This document shows positions 9,123 to 21,100 of a stretch of 27,017 nucleotides of DNA, one piece after another. The notes beneath the pieces are model-generated. The model was not told the origin of the DNA. It was given only the letters and a program-made list of their open reading frames with translations, and searched no databases. Numbering within the stretch: position 1 is the stretch's first letter; each line of letters begins with the position of its first letter. Where the stretch lies: contig JABYQS010000368.1 of assembly GCA_022592435.1 (NCBI GenBank), positions 1 through 27,017 of the forward strand, given 5' to 3'. A program made the position numbers and the translations under genes. Source of the stretch: Cerioporus squamosus (lineage: Eukaryota > Basidiomycota > Agaricomycetes > Polyporales > Polyporaceae).

Positions 9123-9339
9123 CATCAGTAAAGTGCAAAAAGTCTGAGAGCTCTGAGATCTCTTAAATTCAAATTCAGAGTTCACAGAGGTCAACAGACC
9201 TCAGAGCCATGCTCCACCATGTCAGAAAATGAATATTTACATGTTTTGAAAGAGGTCTCTGAGGTCTGACATTTCTGACCTCTGAGGACATCTGTGGGAG
9301 AACTCTCAGAGTTCTCAGACTTTTTGCACTTTACTGATG
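9123..9339. mobile_element. MITE-like element with 36-bp terminal inverted repeats
   Basis: The left end starts CATCAGTAAAGTGCAAAAAG and the right end is its inverse. Arms at 9123-9158 and 9304-9339 match at 35 of 36 positions. The 145-bp interior is AT-richer than its surroundings, has more TCTGAG/CTCAGA inverted copies and no ORF. It interrupts the last exon of kinase A, whose homology resumes just after it. The duplication is unclear: if the repeat begins at CAGT, the flanks share only AT. It resembles a non-autonomous DNA transposon; its superfamily is not assigned. Confidence 0.82.
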
Positions 9340-9427
9340 GGCTGGGCTCTAGGTCCTCCGAGACGTTCGACACGTTTCAGATATTCCGATATTTCATACG
9401 CCTGCTGTGCCTGTCCCCTGCTTGATG

Positions 9428-9832
9428 ACGGTATACCTACTGTCGATGTACACTACTATCATATCCCACCCTGTCTGCGTTCAGGGCCCTCAATTCCCGA
9501 TCGCTTGTCCGTTGATGTATGGTAAATGGTGAAGTAGCTTCGATGGCGCGACACTGTCCCCGGCAACGACACCTGATTACTATGAGTCCCGTGTTCCATA
9601 TCATGCAGACGATCAGGTATAATCGACGAGTAATACTTCTCCCTGCAGTAAACTGAAGGACATAGAGGTAGACAATCGGACGTGGTGATATAAATATAAT
9701 GCTACAGCGGATGGCTACAGCCTAGTGTCGGTCGTCAGGATGGACAGATCGTCCCGGGATACAAGGGGGAGAAAGGACGACGCGTGGCTAGCTAACGGCA
9801 TATACAGCTCACGATCTTCAAGGTCTACAAGG
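9428..9832. other. No recognisable gene
   Basis: Beyond the last recognisable residues of kinase A (TPAVP, about 9405-9420) I find no coding homology, RNA gene or repeat in this stretch. Confidence 0.4.
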
Positions 9833-10703
9833 TCACCTAACGGAACTGAGCGAGTACGACACGTTGTGAGAAAGGTTGCGCATTGGGATAAAGCACGACT
9901 CACAGGCAAGATCGAGGGCGCGGACGTTTGCACTCGGGTTAACAGCTTCGAGGTACTCTTGTACGCGGTCGACAGGGCTGGATGGGGCTGCCACTCCGTT
10001 ACCCTCCTGGCCCCCCTCCCGAGGAGTGACCTGTCCGCTCGAGAGTGGGCTGTCACCTGCATACGAGTCAGGCAAAAGGTGACATGTATGAGTTGGTATT
10101 CCTTACCGAGTCGCAAGGGCGGTAGTTCATTCTCAACTTCGCGGCCCTGAGCATCGCGCGATGAGAGCTAGACCGAGTAAATCAGGAGACGCGTCGCGGT
10201 GGAAGAGAGTAAAGGGCATCGGTACCTCCGCCAAAACGCTGAAAGCCCTCGCCATCTGCTTCCACGTTCGACAGTCCTCCTTGGAGACGGGATCGTTCTC
10301 GAGAATAGCGTTAAGCTTGCCATTCACCCTTGTGTGTGCCTCGAGCATCAGCACGAGGAATCTATAACTAATAGACCCCTTACATGCGGTACTGCGCGAT
10401 GAGCATGTTTCTGTTCTCGGGGTTCATGTGCCGCCCATGTCGACGTAGGAGAGTGAGCCCTTCGGTCTGGTATTCGCGCCCTCGGGTGAGGTGGTAATCC
10501 TTGATCCATTGACGAAACGGATATTCCCAGAGAGTTATCTGCCGAGGATGGCGAACTCTCAGCAGTTTCTTCTGAAGTTCTTCGAGGTCACGGTCCAGTG
10601 CATTTGGGACAGGTTTTCCAGCAAGCTGTCTGAACAGGCGCAAGCTGGGCTGGATGGGGGGATACGTGTGTGAAGGCGGCGGCTGCTGCTGCTTGGCGGG
10701 CAT
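9833..10703 (-). CDS. Hypothetical protein gene, uncertain exon structure
   Basis: The first open stretch starts at ATG 10703, rich in Gln/Pro (MPAKQQQPPPSHTYPP). A charged, probably helical region follows (LEELQKKLLRVRHP, FRQWIKDYHL, LLRRHGRHMNPENRN). It meets TAA just after CGC ATG. A 22-nt segment with GT...AG ends (10383-10362) would join it in frame to FLVLMLEAHTRVNGKL and SKEDCRTWKQMARAFSV. That is far shorter than other introns here. Farther on is a GTAAGG...GCAG candidate intron (about 10099-10055) and a stretch with DRVQEYLEAVNPSANVRALD. The residues look like protein, but I know no matching family. It could be a real gene with sequence errors or a decayed one. Confidence 0.4.
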
Positions 10704-11183
10704 GGGGGAGAGGCCACGGAGAGGCGACTGTTAGCAAAGGAAGGGGTTAAGGAGGAGAGCCGGGTCCAGGTCAACGCAGCCTAGCTGGACGTGGTTGAAG
10801 AGATATTTAGAGCGCATCGATGAGACCAGGGACGTAAGCAGGAAGCAGGCGTGAGTAGCATGAGTACCGTATGAGGTCTGGGCGCAATCCCGGATGTCAG
10901 TGCGTGGCTAACATCGAGCCACGCCGCACAACTAAGATGCAACAGAGGCTGTGATAGACCACGGGGAAAACAAGAAAGGACGACATACACAGTCAAAGTG
11001 GCCAACCAGAGGAGCTGTCACCGTGAGAGGCATCTTTTGTCGCGACACGCGTGTGGGCGTCACGGCGTTACATACGAAGGTTGTCTGGATTAAACGCCGG
11101 GGGTCAGCTGGCTCCCGCGTCCATGTTCATGCACCCTTTCACCTCCACCACTTGCCCCCCTCTCCACCGAGTCTTCATTAGTT
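10704..11183. other. Upstream region of kinase B; no gene seen
   Basis: This 480-bp stretch separates the start of the minus-strand hypothetical gene from kinase B. The last 60 bases before the kinase B ATG are pyrimidine-rich (CCTTTCACCTCCACC...), as in many fungal promoters near the transcription start. No clear TATA box is visible. Confidence 0.4.
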
Positions 11184-12529
11184 ATGGATTCCGGAGTGAA
11201 AGAGCGGGGCATGCTGAGCGAGTGGGAGACGGTCTGGCGTGATCGCTACGACTGGTTACAGAAAACCGGATATACCCTTCGGCCTCGGTACAGGCCAGGA
11301 TGGAAGCCTTCATGGAAAGAACCCAGCAAAGGTCCCAAAAGGGTCTACTTTGCCTATGAGGATGGAATCGAGCCACCGGTATGCTTTAACGCAAATCATC
11401 GTAGAAGTGCTGACGTTCGCCGGTGCAGGTACCGCAAATCATGGACGCCGTGCGTGCCTCGGACGGCGCCATCGTCATACTCAAGTCGATACGGAAGTCC
11501 AGACATCCGTACGAAGTTGAGATTGGTCGCTACTTCTCCACTCCGCCTGTGTCATCCGATCCGCGGAACCATTGCTGCCCCATCCTCGACGTGTTACAAG
11601 ATCCCAACGATGCTGATGTCGAGATCATTGTCATGCCGCTCCTTCGACTCTTCAATGAACCCCCTTTTGCTACCATCGGCGAAGTAATGGAGTTCTTGCG
11701 GCAAGCATTTGAGGTATGCTAAATTTCTGCGTTGCTGCCAGACACTAACGGACCCTCCATTTCTTAGGGTCTCCAGTTCATGCACCAGCATCACGTCGCC
11801 CACCGGTGTGTAAACATACACACCTATCATGTCTCGTGTTCTCAGAGCTTGGTAGCGATTGCGGCGCGCTGAATGTCATGATGGATCCGCGCCCCATCTT
11901 GCCAAACAACTTCCATCCCCAAGCGCCGTACAAGAACCTGAATGGTCAAGGCTTCGTCAAGCCCTACACGCGTACTGCACGCCCGGTTCGATACTACTTC
12001 ACCGACTTCGGCATCTCACGGAAATACAGCGCCGACAACCCGAACCCGCTCGAGGTGCCAATATTCGGCGGCGACAAGACCGTTCCCGAGCACCTCGAGG
12101 ATCCCCTCCGACCTCGCAATCCTTTTCGTACCGATGTCTACTATCTTGGAAGTCTCATCCGAACAAGGCTCCTTCAGGTATGTTACGATCGCTCAGCTCC
12201 CGCTATGATACGCTCACTATATGCCTGCGTAGGTGTATGCGAATCTTACGGTCATCGAGCCGCTCGTTGCGAGGATGGTCCATACCGAACCGGACAAGCG
12301 TCCTACCATGGACGAGGTCGTAGCTTCGTTTGAAGACATCTTGTCGAAGATGTCATGCCTCCAACTCCGCACGCGCCTCGTGTGGCGTAGAGACGGTCTT
12401 ATCATGAACGTTCTCAAGGGGGTCCACCAGCTGTCGGCGCGGACCATTCCCCACATTCTCACCGGACGTAGAGCGTTGCCCACTCCCAAAGCCTCCGGCT
12501 GGTCCGAGAGCACCGTTCCCCAGTCCTAG
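11184..12529 (+). CDS. Kinase B: kinase-like protein, five exons, DFG intact
   Basis: Exons are 11184-11378, 11429-11713, 11768-11805, 11856-12177 and 12233-12529, in frame throughout, about 378 residues. All four introns are 50-55 bp with GT-AG ends. The N-terminus carries the family block WRDRYDWLQKTGYTLRPRY and W-K-P-S-W. The N-lobe has a lysine in VILKSI, likely the ATP-binding one, and ends IIVMPLLRLF (hinge region). The 38-nt exon 3 gives GLQFMHQHHVAHR; joined to exon 4 it gives HRDCGALN. Asp and Asn are kept, but the lysine two residues after Asp is Gly. DFG is intact (TDFGISRKY), followed by FGGDKTVPEH. The C-lobe has TDVYYLGSLIR and DKRPTMDEV. It is the best preserved of the four paralogues. 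Substrate is unknown, and activity is uncertain without the catalytic-loop lysine. Confidence 0.88.
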
Positions 12530-13137
12530 ACTCCGCCGCTCTGCTCGTTATTCACATTGCTGTGCTAGCTCTCGTACTGTCTACCTTCGTTCTGTGCTAT
12601 ACATCTAACATGCTTTCTCGATACCTCTGTCTGACTTCGAGTTCTTCGGGCAACTTTCAGTCAGTCAGAGTGCAAGGTGCGTTACCCTGCTTTGTCACCA
12701 GCTAACCATGGGCATGCGTAGGAGACAAACGCCGGAAGACCAAGTGTGGTGGTTGTGGAGGCCTCAGACACCCTGGGGCGTCTCGGTTTCCTTTCTTCTC
12801 TGCGCGCAGATCAGTCTGCGGCCCAGTGACCCTCCTCCGCCTTCTGCGGATGGCAGGAACGCCGCCACTTCTTCCTGTTCGAATTGGTGCAATGTGACTA
12901 CAGTGATGCCCAGCACTCTTCCATCAGATGAAGTCTTGTTCAGACCGCCGCATACGCCGCTAGAGCAAGGTGCAGCACTATCGCCAGAACAAAGAAGACC
13001 CATCAGGGCAATGCAGTGGCACACAAGCGCCCGCCCTCGAATCGACGTACCGCCACCACTTATAAGAGAGTCCGCCACTGCGTCGCACCCAGTGCCTTCC
13101 TCCTCCCCACCTCCTCCGCTCTCCGTTTGTTCCCAGG
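12530..13137. other. Intergenic between kinases B and C
   Basis: A 608-bp spacer. Open stretches on both strands here (for example 12708-13241 plus) have no recognisable domain, and the plus one runs out of frame into kinase C. The only signal I support is a TATA-like box near the right end. Confidence 0.5.
13061..13066 (+). promoter_or_regulatory. TATA-like box of kinase C
   Basis: TATAAG lies 77 bp upstream of the kinase C ATG (13138), leaving room for a short pyrimidine-rich 5' leader (CCTTCCTCCTCCCC...). Confidence 0.45.
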
Positions 13138-14489
13138 ATGCCCAGCGCGGTCCGTCAATCTGTCGCCGAGTTGCTCGTCCCAGAAGCCGACGCTCTGGGC
13201 CAGCTCACCAGAGAGGAAGTATGGTGGCGCGACCGCTATGAGTTTCTGGTCGAGAAGGGCTATAAGCTGCGTGATCGGTATCGATGGAATTGGTGGCCGT
13301 CGTGGAAGGAGCATCCGAACCGGCATCCTAGCGAGTTCGAGGATTGGCACAGGTACGAGGTAAGGCATCTCTCACTCATTGAGCTGCGTTCTGTGAATAT
13401 AGTTGACTGAGCGCCGCTCACTCTGCAGAACACGGCTGTCGTCGATGCAGTACGCATGAAAGACCATCGACAAGTAGTTCTGAAGCAATTCGCAAGGGGC
13501 AGTTCGGAACTCAGCATAGTCGTATGGCTGAATTCGCATATCCTCCGGCGGCACTCGGAGAACCATACGGTCCCGGTCTTGGAAACGGTGTATGATGTTA
13601 CTGACAAGGTTATCGCGGTCATGCCTCTTCTGCGCCCGTGTGATGACCCGGCGTGGGACACCGTCGGCGAGGTCGTCTCGTTCCTCACGCAACTATTCGA
13701 GGCACGTTTATCGCATATTCTCGGCATGTCGATATGATGCTCACAAACATCTCTTCAGGGTGTCGAGTTTATGCACTCGCATAACGTAGCACATCGGTGG
13801 ACCTCGTTATGTTCCAGCCATCTTGACTTCTCACTAACACGAGGTACAGAGACATCAAGGCGGCTAACATCATGTACGAACCTCGAGGCATGTACCCGAA
13901 AGGGTACCATCCACACGTCCGAGACAAGGACCGGGCATTCGATGGCAAAGCGAAGCGTCGTACGCGCACGGACCACCCGGTCAAATACTACTTCGTGAGC
14001 TTCAGCTCCGCCAAACGCTACTGGGAGGCGACGCGCCCTCGAGAATGCCCTCGCGTAGACAGGAAGATGACTATCGGCGAGCTTCAGCAACTCGACGATA
14101 GGCCGGCCGACCCGTTCACGATCGACATCAAATGTCTAGGGGAAATGGTTCGGACGACGATATTGATGGTACGTCCATCGCCGGGACGAGATCCATCGCT
14201 ACCCACCCACTGACGAACTACGCAGAAGTACAGAGGGGTCTCGTTCCTCGCCCCGCTTGTCAAGGACATGTTGCAGGACAACGCGTCGAAGAGGCCCACC
14301 GCGGCCGATGTCGTGCGGCGCTTCGACGCCCTGCAAGGTGCTTTGACAGAGAGACGGCTCCGGGTGCGCCTGGTGCCGGCATACGAGGGACGTCTCCTTG
14401 GCCTCTGTCGGGATGTTCGCCATACGTTCCGGCTGATGAGGTGGAAGCGTCGGGACATGCTTGCTGTTCCTTTTCCTCGGGAGCTTTGA
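13138..14489 (+). CDS. Kinase C: pseudokinase-like paralogue, DFG lost
   Basis: Exons are 13138-13359, 13429-13701, 13759-13796, 13850-14168 and 14226-14489, about 371 residues, in frame throughout. The start gives MPSAVRQSVAELL before the family block EEVWWRDRYEFLVEKGYKL. The N-lobe keeps a lysine in VVLKQF and the hinge VIAVMPLLRP. Exon 3 is again 38 nt (GVEFMHSHNVAHR). The catalytic loop is textbook, HRDIKAAN, unlike its neighbours. DFG is replaced by SFS (FVSFSSAKRY), and the GGDK-x-VPE segment is also lost. The second intron has a GC donor (GAG|GCACGT) at a site where the paralogues have GT. Loss of the Mg-binding Asp predicts little or no phosphotransfer, so a scaffold or decoy role is possible but unproven. 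Confidence 0.86.
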
Positions 14490-15108
14490 CTTGTATGCGA
14501 TGACATGCATCTCACGACACGTCCATGATTATGATTTATGTTTACGACCATCACGCTTGTCACGCTTATACTTAGGGTCTTCGTTGTATTTGGTCGCTGT
14601 TGTACTCTTCCTCGGGACCGCAGGTGTCCTTTTCGCATTGATGTGTGTATGTAGAGTACATATCTCTCTGACGTCAACCCTAACACGAAGTTATATTGAC
14701 CTTGTAGTTTGAACCTATCGAAGCTTACTTATCCTTCGAGGTCACCCTTTCAAGACAATAATAGCGTGCAGACTGCAAGAGATCGCACGTCAGAAGTCTT
14801 GGCGACACTACGACACCCGAGTTCAACAAACTTCTGGAGTCTGGACGTGTGCGGTAGCGATCATGACTCAGACTGCGTGCCAGCACTCGACTCGGAGGGA
14901 TGCCATGTACCTTCGCCGAGCCGCTCTCACTCTCGCTCACCTCGAGCCTGTTTGTTTGTTGTCGTTGTTATCGTGACGATTATGATTACAGTTACTCGCC
15001 ATTGCATTGAAAAACTCGGCACGACGTTGATGCGGAACTTCATGCTATGCCAAGTCAGACAACCACCGCTCAGCTGCCCTTCCAGACGTCATTTTAGATA
15101 ACCCAAGA
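14490..15108. other. Convergent intergenic region, no gene seen
   Basis: Kinase C and the ABC transporter end toward each other across this 619-bp stretch. I find no conserved ORF, RNA gene or repeat; it should hold both 3' untranslated regions and terminators. Confidence 0.5.
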
Positions 15109-18100
15109 TCACGCAGAAAATCCCGTCATCGCGTACAATGCAGCCTTGTCGCCACTCTCGTCTACCAAGGCGCGGAAGTATCCGCCTGTCTTCTTGAGTA
15201 ACACACTGGGCTTGTCGTATTCGATCTACACATCTCATCAGCAAGCGCAAAGATCGGAGGACAACGATGCAGCTCACGATGTTCCCCGCATCCAGCACCA
15301 TCTGAGGAAACAAGAAGTCAGCACAGCAGGCAGCTAATTACGATGGATGACGCCTCACGATTTTGTCTGCGTCCATGATGCTTTGGAGTCGATGCGCGAC
15401 GGTGAGAACGGTTACGTCCCGACCGAGCTCTTCGCGCAAAGACTTCTGGATGATGGTATCCGTCTCATAGTCTGTGGCCGCTCGTCAGTTCAGCTCATAC
15501 GAGATCGCGCGGTCCGCGACGCACCAATCGCCGAGGTCGCTGTCACCGCAAAACACCATCAGCATACGAGCTCACTTCTATCACTATGACTATGCGTACC
15601 TTCATCCAGGATGAGCAACTTGCTCCTCCTCACGATGGCCCGAGCGAGCGCAATGATCTGTCTCTGACCCACAGAAAGGTTGCTACCTCCACCCGCAATC
15701 TCAGTATCGAGCGTAATACGCGCATGGTCGCCCTCTTCCTGCAGAGAGAAAAGCCCTGCAGAGCGAAGCGCGTCGTTGAGCGTCGCATCGTCATGCTGGC
15801 TAAAAGGGTCAAGGTTTTGGCGCAGGGTCCCGCTCAGCAGTTCGGGCTGTCACGGGCCCATGGCTGAGTCAACGGAATGGTAGTGAGAGGAAGGAAGGAG
15901 AACGTACCATCTGGGGTATGATCGTGATGTTGGAGCGAAGAGCATCGAGGTTGATCGAGCTGGTCGGAAGGCCGTCGTAGTAGACTTCGCCTTCAGTCAG
16001 GATGCAGCGCAGGAGGGCGAGCGTCAGTGAGCTCTACAGGCATCAGTCAGCCCCACAGCGCACGAAGGCCAGACAAATCTGGCAGCATCTTCAACTTGCC
16101 TTTCCGCTCCCTGTGCGGCCGACTGAAACGATCCCATCAGCATGCAGCCATCGAGTGCCCCGGATGGATGACTTACCGATACCGATGCGCTCGCCAGACT
16201 TCACTTCGAAAGAGAGGTTGTGGAGCACAGCAGGGCCGTCCTATTGGGAGCGAGATGAGCATCGTAAATATAGGCAGGCGGTGACAACCTACTGCGGAGT
16301 AGCGGGCAGTCAGCTTCTCGACGCGCAAGTCGCCGCTGGCAGGCCAGTATGCGGGCGGTACACCCTCTGTCGTGGGCTTGGGCTCCTGTTCAATGGTCAT
16401 GTACTGCTGAATCCGCTCCAAACTGCATCAATTCAGACACATCAGCCAAGATGAACAACTATCCCCAAGGCGTGTGCTGACCTGTTGGCTGCGTGAGATC
16501 ATATGTCAGCGCCATCTGACAGTGAAAAGTGAAGGACACGACACACACCCGTGACCTGGAAGTTATAGAATTCCTGCAGCCAGCCCAGGATGAAGCTGCT
16601 GAACCCGACTGCCATCGACATCGCGAAGCCGGCATTCGACGCGCTCAAAGTTGCGCCGTACGTCAGGTACGCAGCAAGGACGGCCGAGAGTGCCGCGCCT
16701 AGGATGTCCACCCGGATCGTCACCCAGCTAAACCACATTCCACAGGGTCAGCACAACATAACTAGGTAGAAGCGGAGAAATAGGCTTGCTCACCGGTTGA
16801 GAGCCTCGTACGTCAGCCCTGCACGGTTGTACCTGTCCATACGGGCGTATGACTCCGCCTTGAATGCCTCCTGTGCACCATATGCGCGGATAGACACTGT
16901 GAACCCCTCAGAATCAACACTGGTGACACGTGTGTGGAGGCATCGACACGAAGACACGCACCCAAACCAGCGATCGCAGACCCAAAGTGCCCCAAGACGG
17001 GCGCCTTAGCGTTGCTCATCTCGCGCTTCACCGAAAGCTGCGCACGCATGTAAACCTGGCTGATGAGTGCTCCGAGAATGGCGACGATGATCGCAGGCAC
17101 GATGAAAATGGGTAGCATGAACACTACAGCGCCGATTTTCAACAGCATAAATACCGAGCCCTCGATGACGGAGTGCAGCTGGCGCGCTACCTCGCTGTCG
17201 ACTGCATGGGGAGGCAGTACATGTAAGATTCGTGTACGAAGAGACGCAGGGAAGGAAGGTGAGTGAAGTGCGCACCGGATTGTATGTCCGCGGTGCAGCG
17301 CGCGATAATGCGGGAGGTCGGCGTAATGTCTAGCCATCTGAGAGAGGTGAACAGTTAGTGTCCGCACGAGTACAGGTATGCTCTTGCAAACATATGTACC
17401 TCAAAGTAGTGCCGAGGACGGAGGCGACCAGGTTTGCGTGGATGAGGCGTGAAGCGCGGATGTTCCCGTATACGTATAGCGACCAGCAGGCCGCATACAC
17501 AGCAAGGGTGATCCATAGCAGCACACAATAGACTGTGAGATAGCTGGCGTCATGCCCGTCAGTTTGCCTCTCGACCAAATATCCGTAGGTCAATCTAGAG
17601 CTCACTAAGGAACCGATACTTCGGAGGACGCGCGGTCTTCATACTGCGCTGCCCAGTAACCGAGGAAGTAGGTCTGCATATTCCACACCGTGAGCAACCC
17701 CGTGCACTGTCGAGAGACAGCACTTCACACCTGACCGTTGATGAGGAGGTGTGTCATAACTAACGTGCCGATATAGGCAGTCCAGTACGCCGGGACCAAC
17801 GTTGCTTTCGCGACACTTGCCGAAGTAAAGCATGACTGCCCCGGGCCCGTTAGCCTCGTCAGAACATCTTCTTTCCCATTTCAAGGATGTACTCACAAGC
17901 TTTCCACCCAACACGACCAACACTAATCTCTTCAGCGACGACAAGCTTCCCGTCCTTCTTTCCTGCTTCTCCCTCGAGGGGAGCCGCGTCGATCTCTTCT
18001 TCCGCTTTCTCCATCTCCTCCTTCTCAGCGGCGAGTTCAGCCTGGAGTTCGCGGTCATCTTTAAGTGCCTTGTCGAAGGAGCCTTGGCTGACGATGCGTC

Positions 18101-21100
18101 CGTCTGTTCCAAGCGCGACAACAAACTCCGCAACAGGTCGAGTGAGCGCTACGTTGTGGCTCTGCCGCGAACCAGACCATGAGCAATCCAACGTGTATCG
18201 CCAAGAAGGTGAGGGACATACGACGAGGATGACAGTCCGACCGCGAATGAGGTCTCCCTTGAAGCACTTGTCCACAATACAGCGCCCTGTGTGGACGTCG
18301 AGCGCCGCAAGCACCTGAGCACAACATTAGCTCTCTGCGTTCTAACTGGAAGCCATTGAAGACCTACGTCGTCCAGCAGCAGGATCTCGGCAGAGGAGTA
18401 GACGGCGCGAGCGAGTGTGATGCGTGCCTTCTGTCCGCCACTGCCGACGAGGTGAGAGATTGGCGAGGGTACATATTCAATCCTACGACTAACCTCAACG
18501 TGATGCCCTTCTCTCCCACCTCGGTATGATCCCCTGCTTCGAACAGGCTGAGGTCGCGCTCGAGAGCGCAATGCTTGATGACTGGAGAACCATATTAAAA
18601 ACGAATTCGCGATGCGCGCCTGAGATTCCCTCACCTTTGTTGTATCGAACTTCGTCATACGGCGAACCGAACAATATGTTTGCCTGAAGACAATGTGTTA
18701 CATTCAGTTTGAGGTACAATTGCAGCGGCACGTACCCGAATGGTTTCGCTCTGTATCCATGACTCCTGAGGTGCATAGGCAACACCGCCAGTTCTCGGAA
18801 GGCTAACGAACGAGTCGGGTCCCGACGGGATCGCATGCATCTCCCCTGTATATTTCCACGAGTTGAGCCCAAGCACAGACGTCTAGCATGATTGCGGGAC
18901 TGACCGAGCAATGCCATGAGCAGAGAAGTCTTCCCTGAGCCGGTCGGCCCGACGATCAAGTTGATGCCGCCGCGCTTGAAGATCACCTCGTCCTCGATAT
19001 TGAGCACGAATTTGCGCCGGCTGCTTCCCTCTGACGTCGCGGGAGTTGCAGGAACCGAGCTCTCGCCGTCCTTGGCCCAAGTGAAGGTGGTGCGTGCAAT
19101 GCCGACCACGTCCATGTCCTGCGCCGGACGCGCAAATGCGGCTGGGCCATCACCACCGCTCTTCTTCTCTTCAAATTCGTCGAGCAGCTCCGTCTGTGTG
19201 TTCATGTCAGCACGGAGATCTCGACCAGCAACGATGAACGGCGAGCCTACCTTGTGCATGTATTCATTGATGCGGTCTAACGATACTCTGGCTAAGGGAC
19301 GAGAGTGAACAATGTTGTCATTAATGCGGCGATCTGCGGTGCATACCTTGCGTGAGGAGCGGGATGACATAGAAGATCATGTGTAACTGATGCTGAATCG
19401 TCTCAAATGCTGCCAGATATCATAAGACGTTGATGCCCAGTAGAGAAATGTGATTGTCTGCGCTCACCTGCATATGAAGAGAACAAACGAGACGCTGCGA
19501 AAAAATCAGACAAAAGCTGGGCTGATCAGCAGTTCAAGGACGAACCTGTCAACTCTCCATCGAAGAACACCGTCTGAAAATGAGAAGCGTGAGTCATCGC
19601 AGCGTGCTGGTGTTCGACAACTTAGCTCCTTACATATGCACCGAATGTAAATGCCATAGTGAAGAGTGGGATGCTGAAGCTGCGAGGAAAGGATAAGTCA
19701 CCAAGACGGCGGGTTGGAGAAGCCGCTGCACTCACTTGATGCAATTGTTCACCAGCTCCAGGAACTTCGTCTTGCGAAGGAACTTGAGCTCCGCCTCTCT
19801 GCGCTCCTCTATCTGACCGGTCACACGGCGCTCCCATCCGAAGAGTTTGATCATCCGAACGACGCTCAGAACTGCGGGATTACAGGTCAGCATAACCCCT
19901 GCCCTTTATCGATGGTAGAGGGAATCCGGAACACACTTTCGTTGATTAGCTGCACGCGCGCGTCGGTCTTGACATCCATTAGCGGTCAGCTACCGGGTAC
20001 ATAACGCATTCGCAGGATAGTCGTACCTTAGCCATCTTGCCCGCCTGGTAGCTTTGGATCCAGCTACTCAGATATCCGGGCACGGGTAGCAGGACACACA
20101 TGCATGCTAGCCCGATGAAGGCGCTGTACTCGGCGCACTGGTATCAGTCGCGGTGACTTTGCGAGCGACGAGAGACTACTCACCTCCATCCCAAGACATT
20201 GTAGACGAAGATGATGGACGACCCGATAATAACAGGGACCTCGACGACTGAACATGGCGGTAACTAAGTGGCGGCTTCCCATAGATACAAGAGAGACACT
20301 CACATAGCTGCAGCCAGTACTTGTTACCGTTCTTGATGTTGTTCAGATCGCTGGTAACCAGGTTGTTCAGCCGTCCTAAGAGATGGCCCTGTTTGTCTGC
20401 GGTATCGGTACCGTCCTCCGCGGTCTCCGTGCCATCGGACGACTCCGCCTTCACGCGAATGCGCAGAGCTTGCTCGAACAACAGCTCTGTGACTATCGCT
20501 TCGATGCGCGCGCCTACAACGCTCTACGGAGGAAGGCTATGAGGATGGATGTCACGACTAGTGGTCGAACAACGTACGGCAATCCACTGGTACCATTCTT
20601 CACAAAAGGTGACCGCCGTAGGCCCGACGAGCAAGAGGAGGGACCATGCCCAGGGGTATATATTCGACTTGGGCCCGCCAACCTCAAGGTATCTGGACAG
20701 GGGTTGGTCAGCTTGGCCTATGTCTCCACCTGCGAAGACGTACGCAAGGAGCCCTTTTGCAACAATGGCACGGCTCAATCTCAGGACGGCCTGCAGATAC
20801 GTTAGCCACAAGTCATACCAGCGACTGGGGTACATGACTCACGCCCAATGCCGCAAGAAAGGAGAAGAGGAGATATTCTTTGCCTACGAGATAACGGTCA
20901 GTGAGACGAGACATCAAGTCACATTTGAGCCCTTACGGAAGACTCTCAGCAACCCCCAGAACAAGTGCTCCTCTCTCCTTAGCTGGAACGGGTCAACTTC
21001 CTTTGGACGGCGGTCAGCACGAACTCATCAGTACGTGGGGATAGACATACCTTGAAACTTCGTTCAGTCAGGTTCTTCGTAGAGTTCGTATCGGCCAGGG

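Larger units (their letters stand above)
1581..9427 (+). pseudogene. Kinase A: kinase-like gene split by an LTR retrotransposon and a MITE
   Basis: The 5' part lies left of the element. An ATG at 1581 opens a leader, a probable one-base frameshift follows near 1670, then 1673-1720 encodes ERWWRYHSDWLLERGY. This matches the W-W-R-D-R-Y / G-Y block opening kinases B, C and D. The insertion falls right after the Gly-Tyr codons; at 8325 the other side continues KLCPRY. Beyond that are a stop, frameshifts and a W-E-P-S motif at 8365-8378. Most of the N-lobe, including the expected lysine region, is missing. A short exon at 8518-8557 reads WLHEHHIAHR after an extra G. An intron leads to HRDCIQTN, a variant YFGLSRKY in place of DFG (about 8733-8753), GGDKSV and a C-lobe to about 8900. 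The last exon (from about 8958) reads TEPAKRPTIAEV, with an extra G near 9050. A MITE interrupts it at 9123-9339; LRDVRH and TPAVP remain beyond it. This is a dead gene of the tandem family. Confidence 0.85.

Noticed and set aside
12708..13241. Plus-strand ORF of 177 codons before kinase C
   Set aside because: It overlaps the kinase C first exon out of frame, is Pro/Ser-rich without any motif, and covers the likely kinase C promoter.
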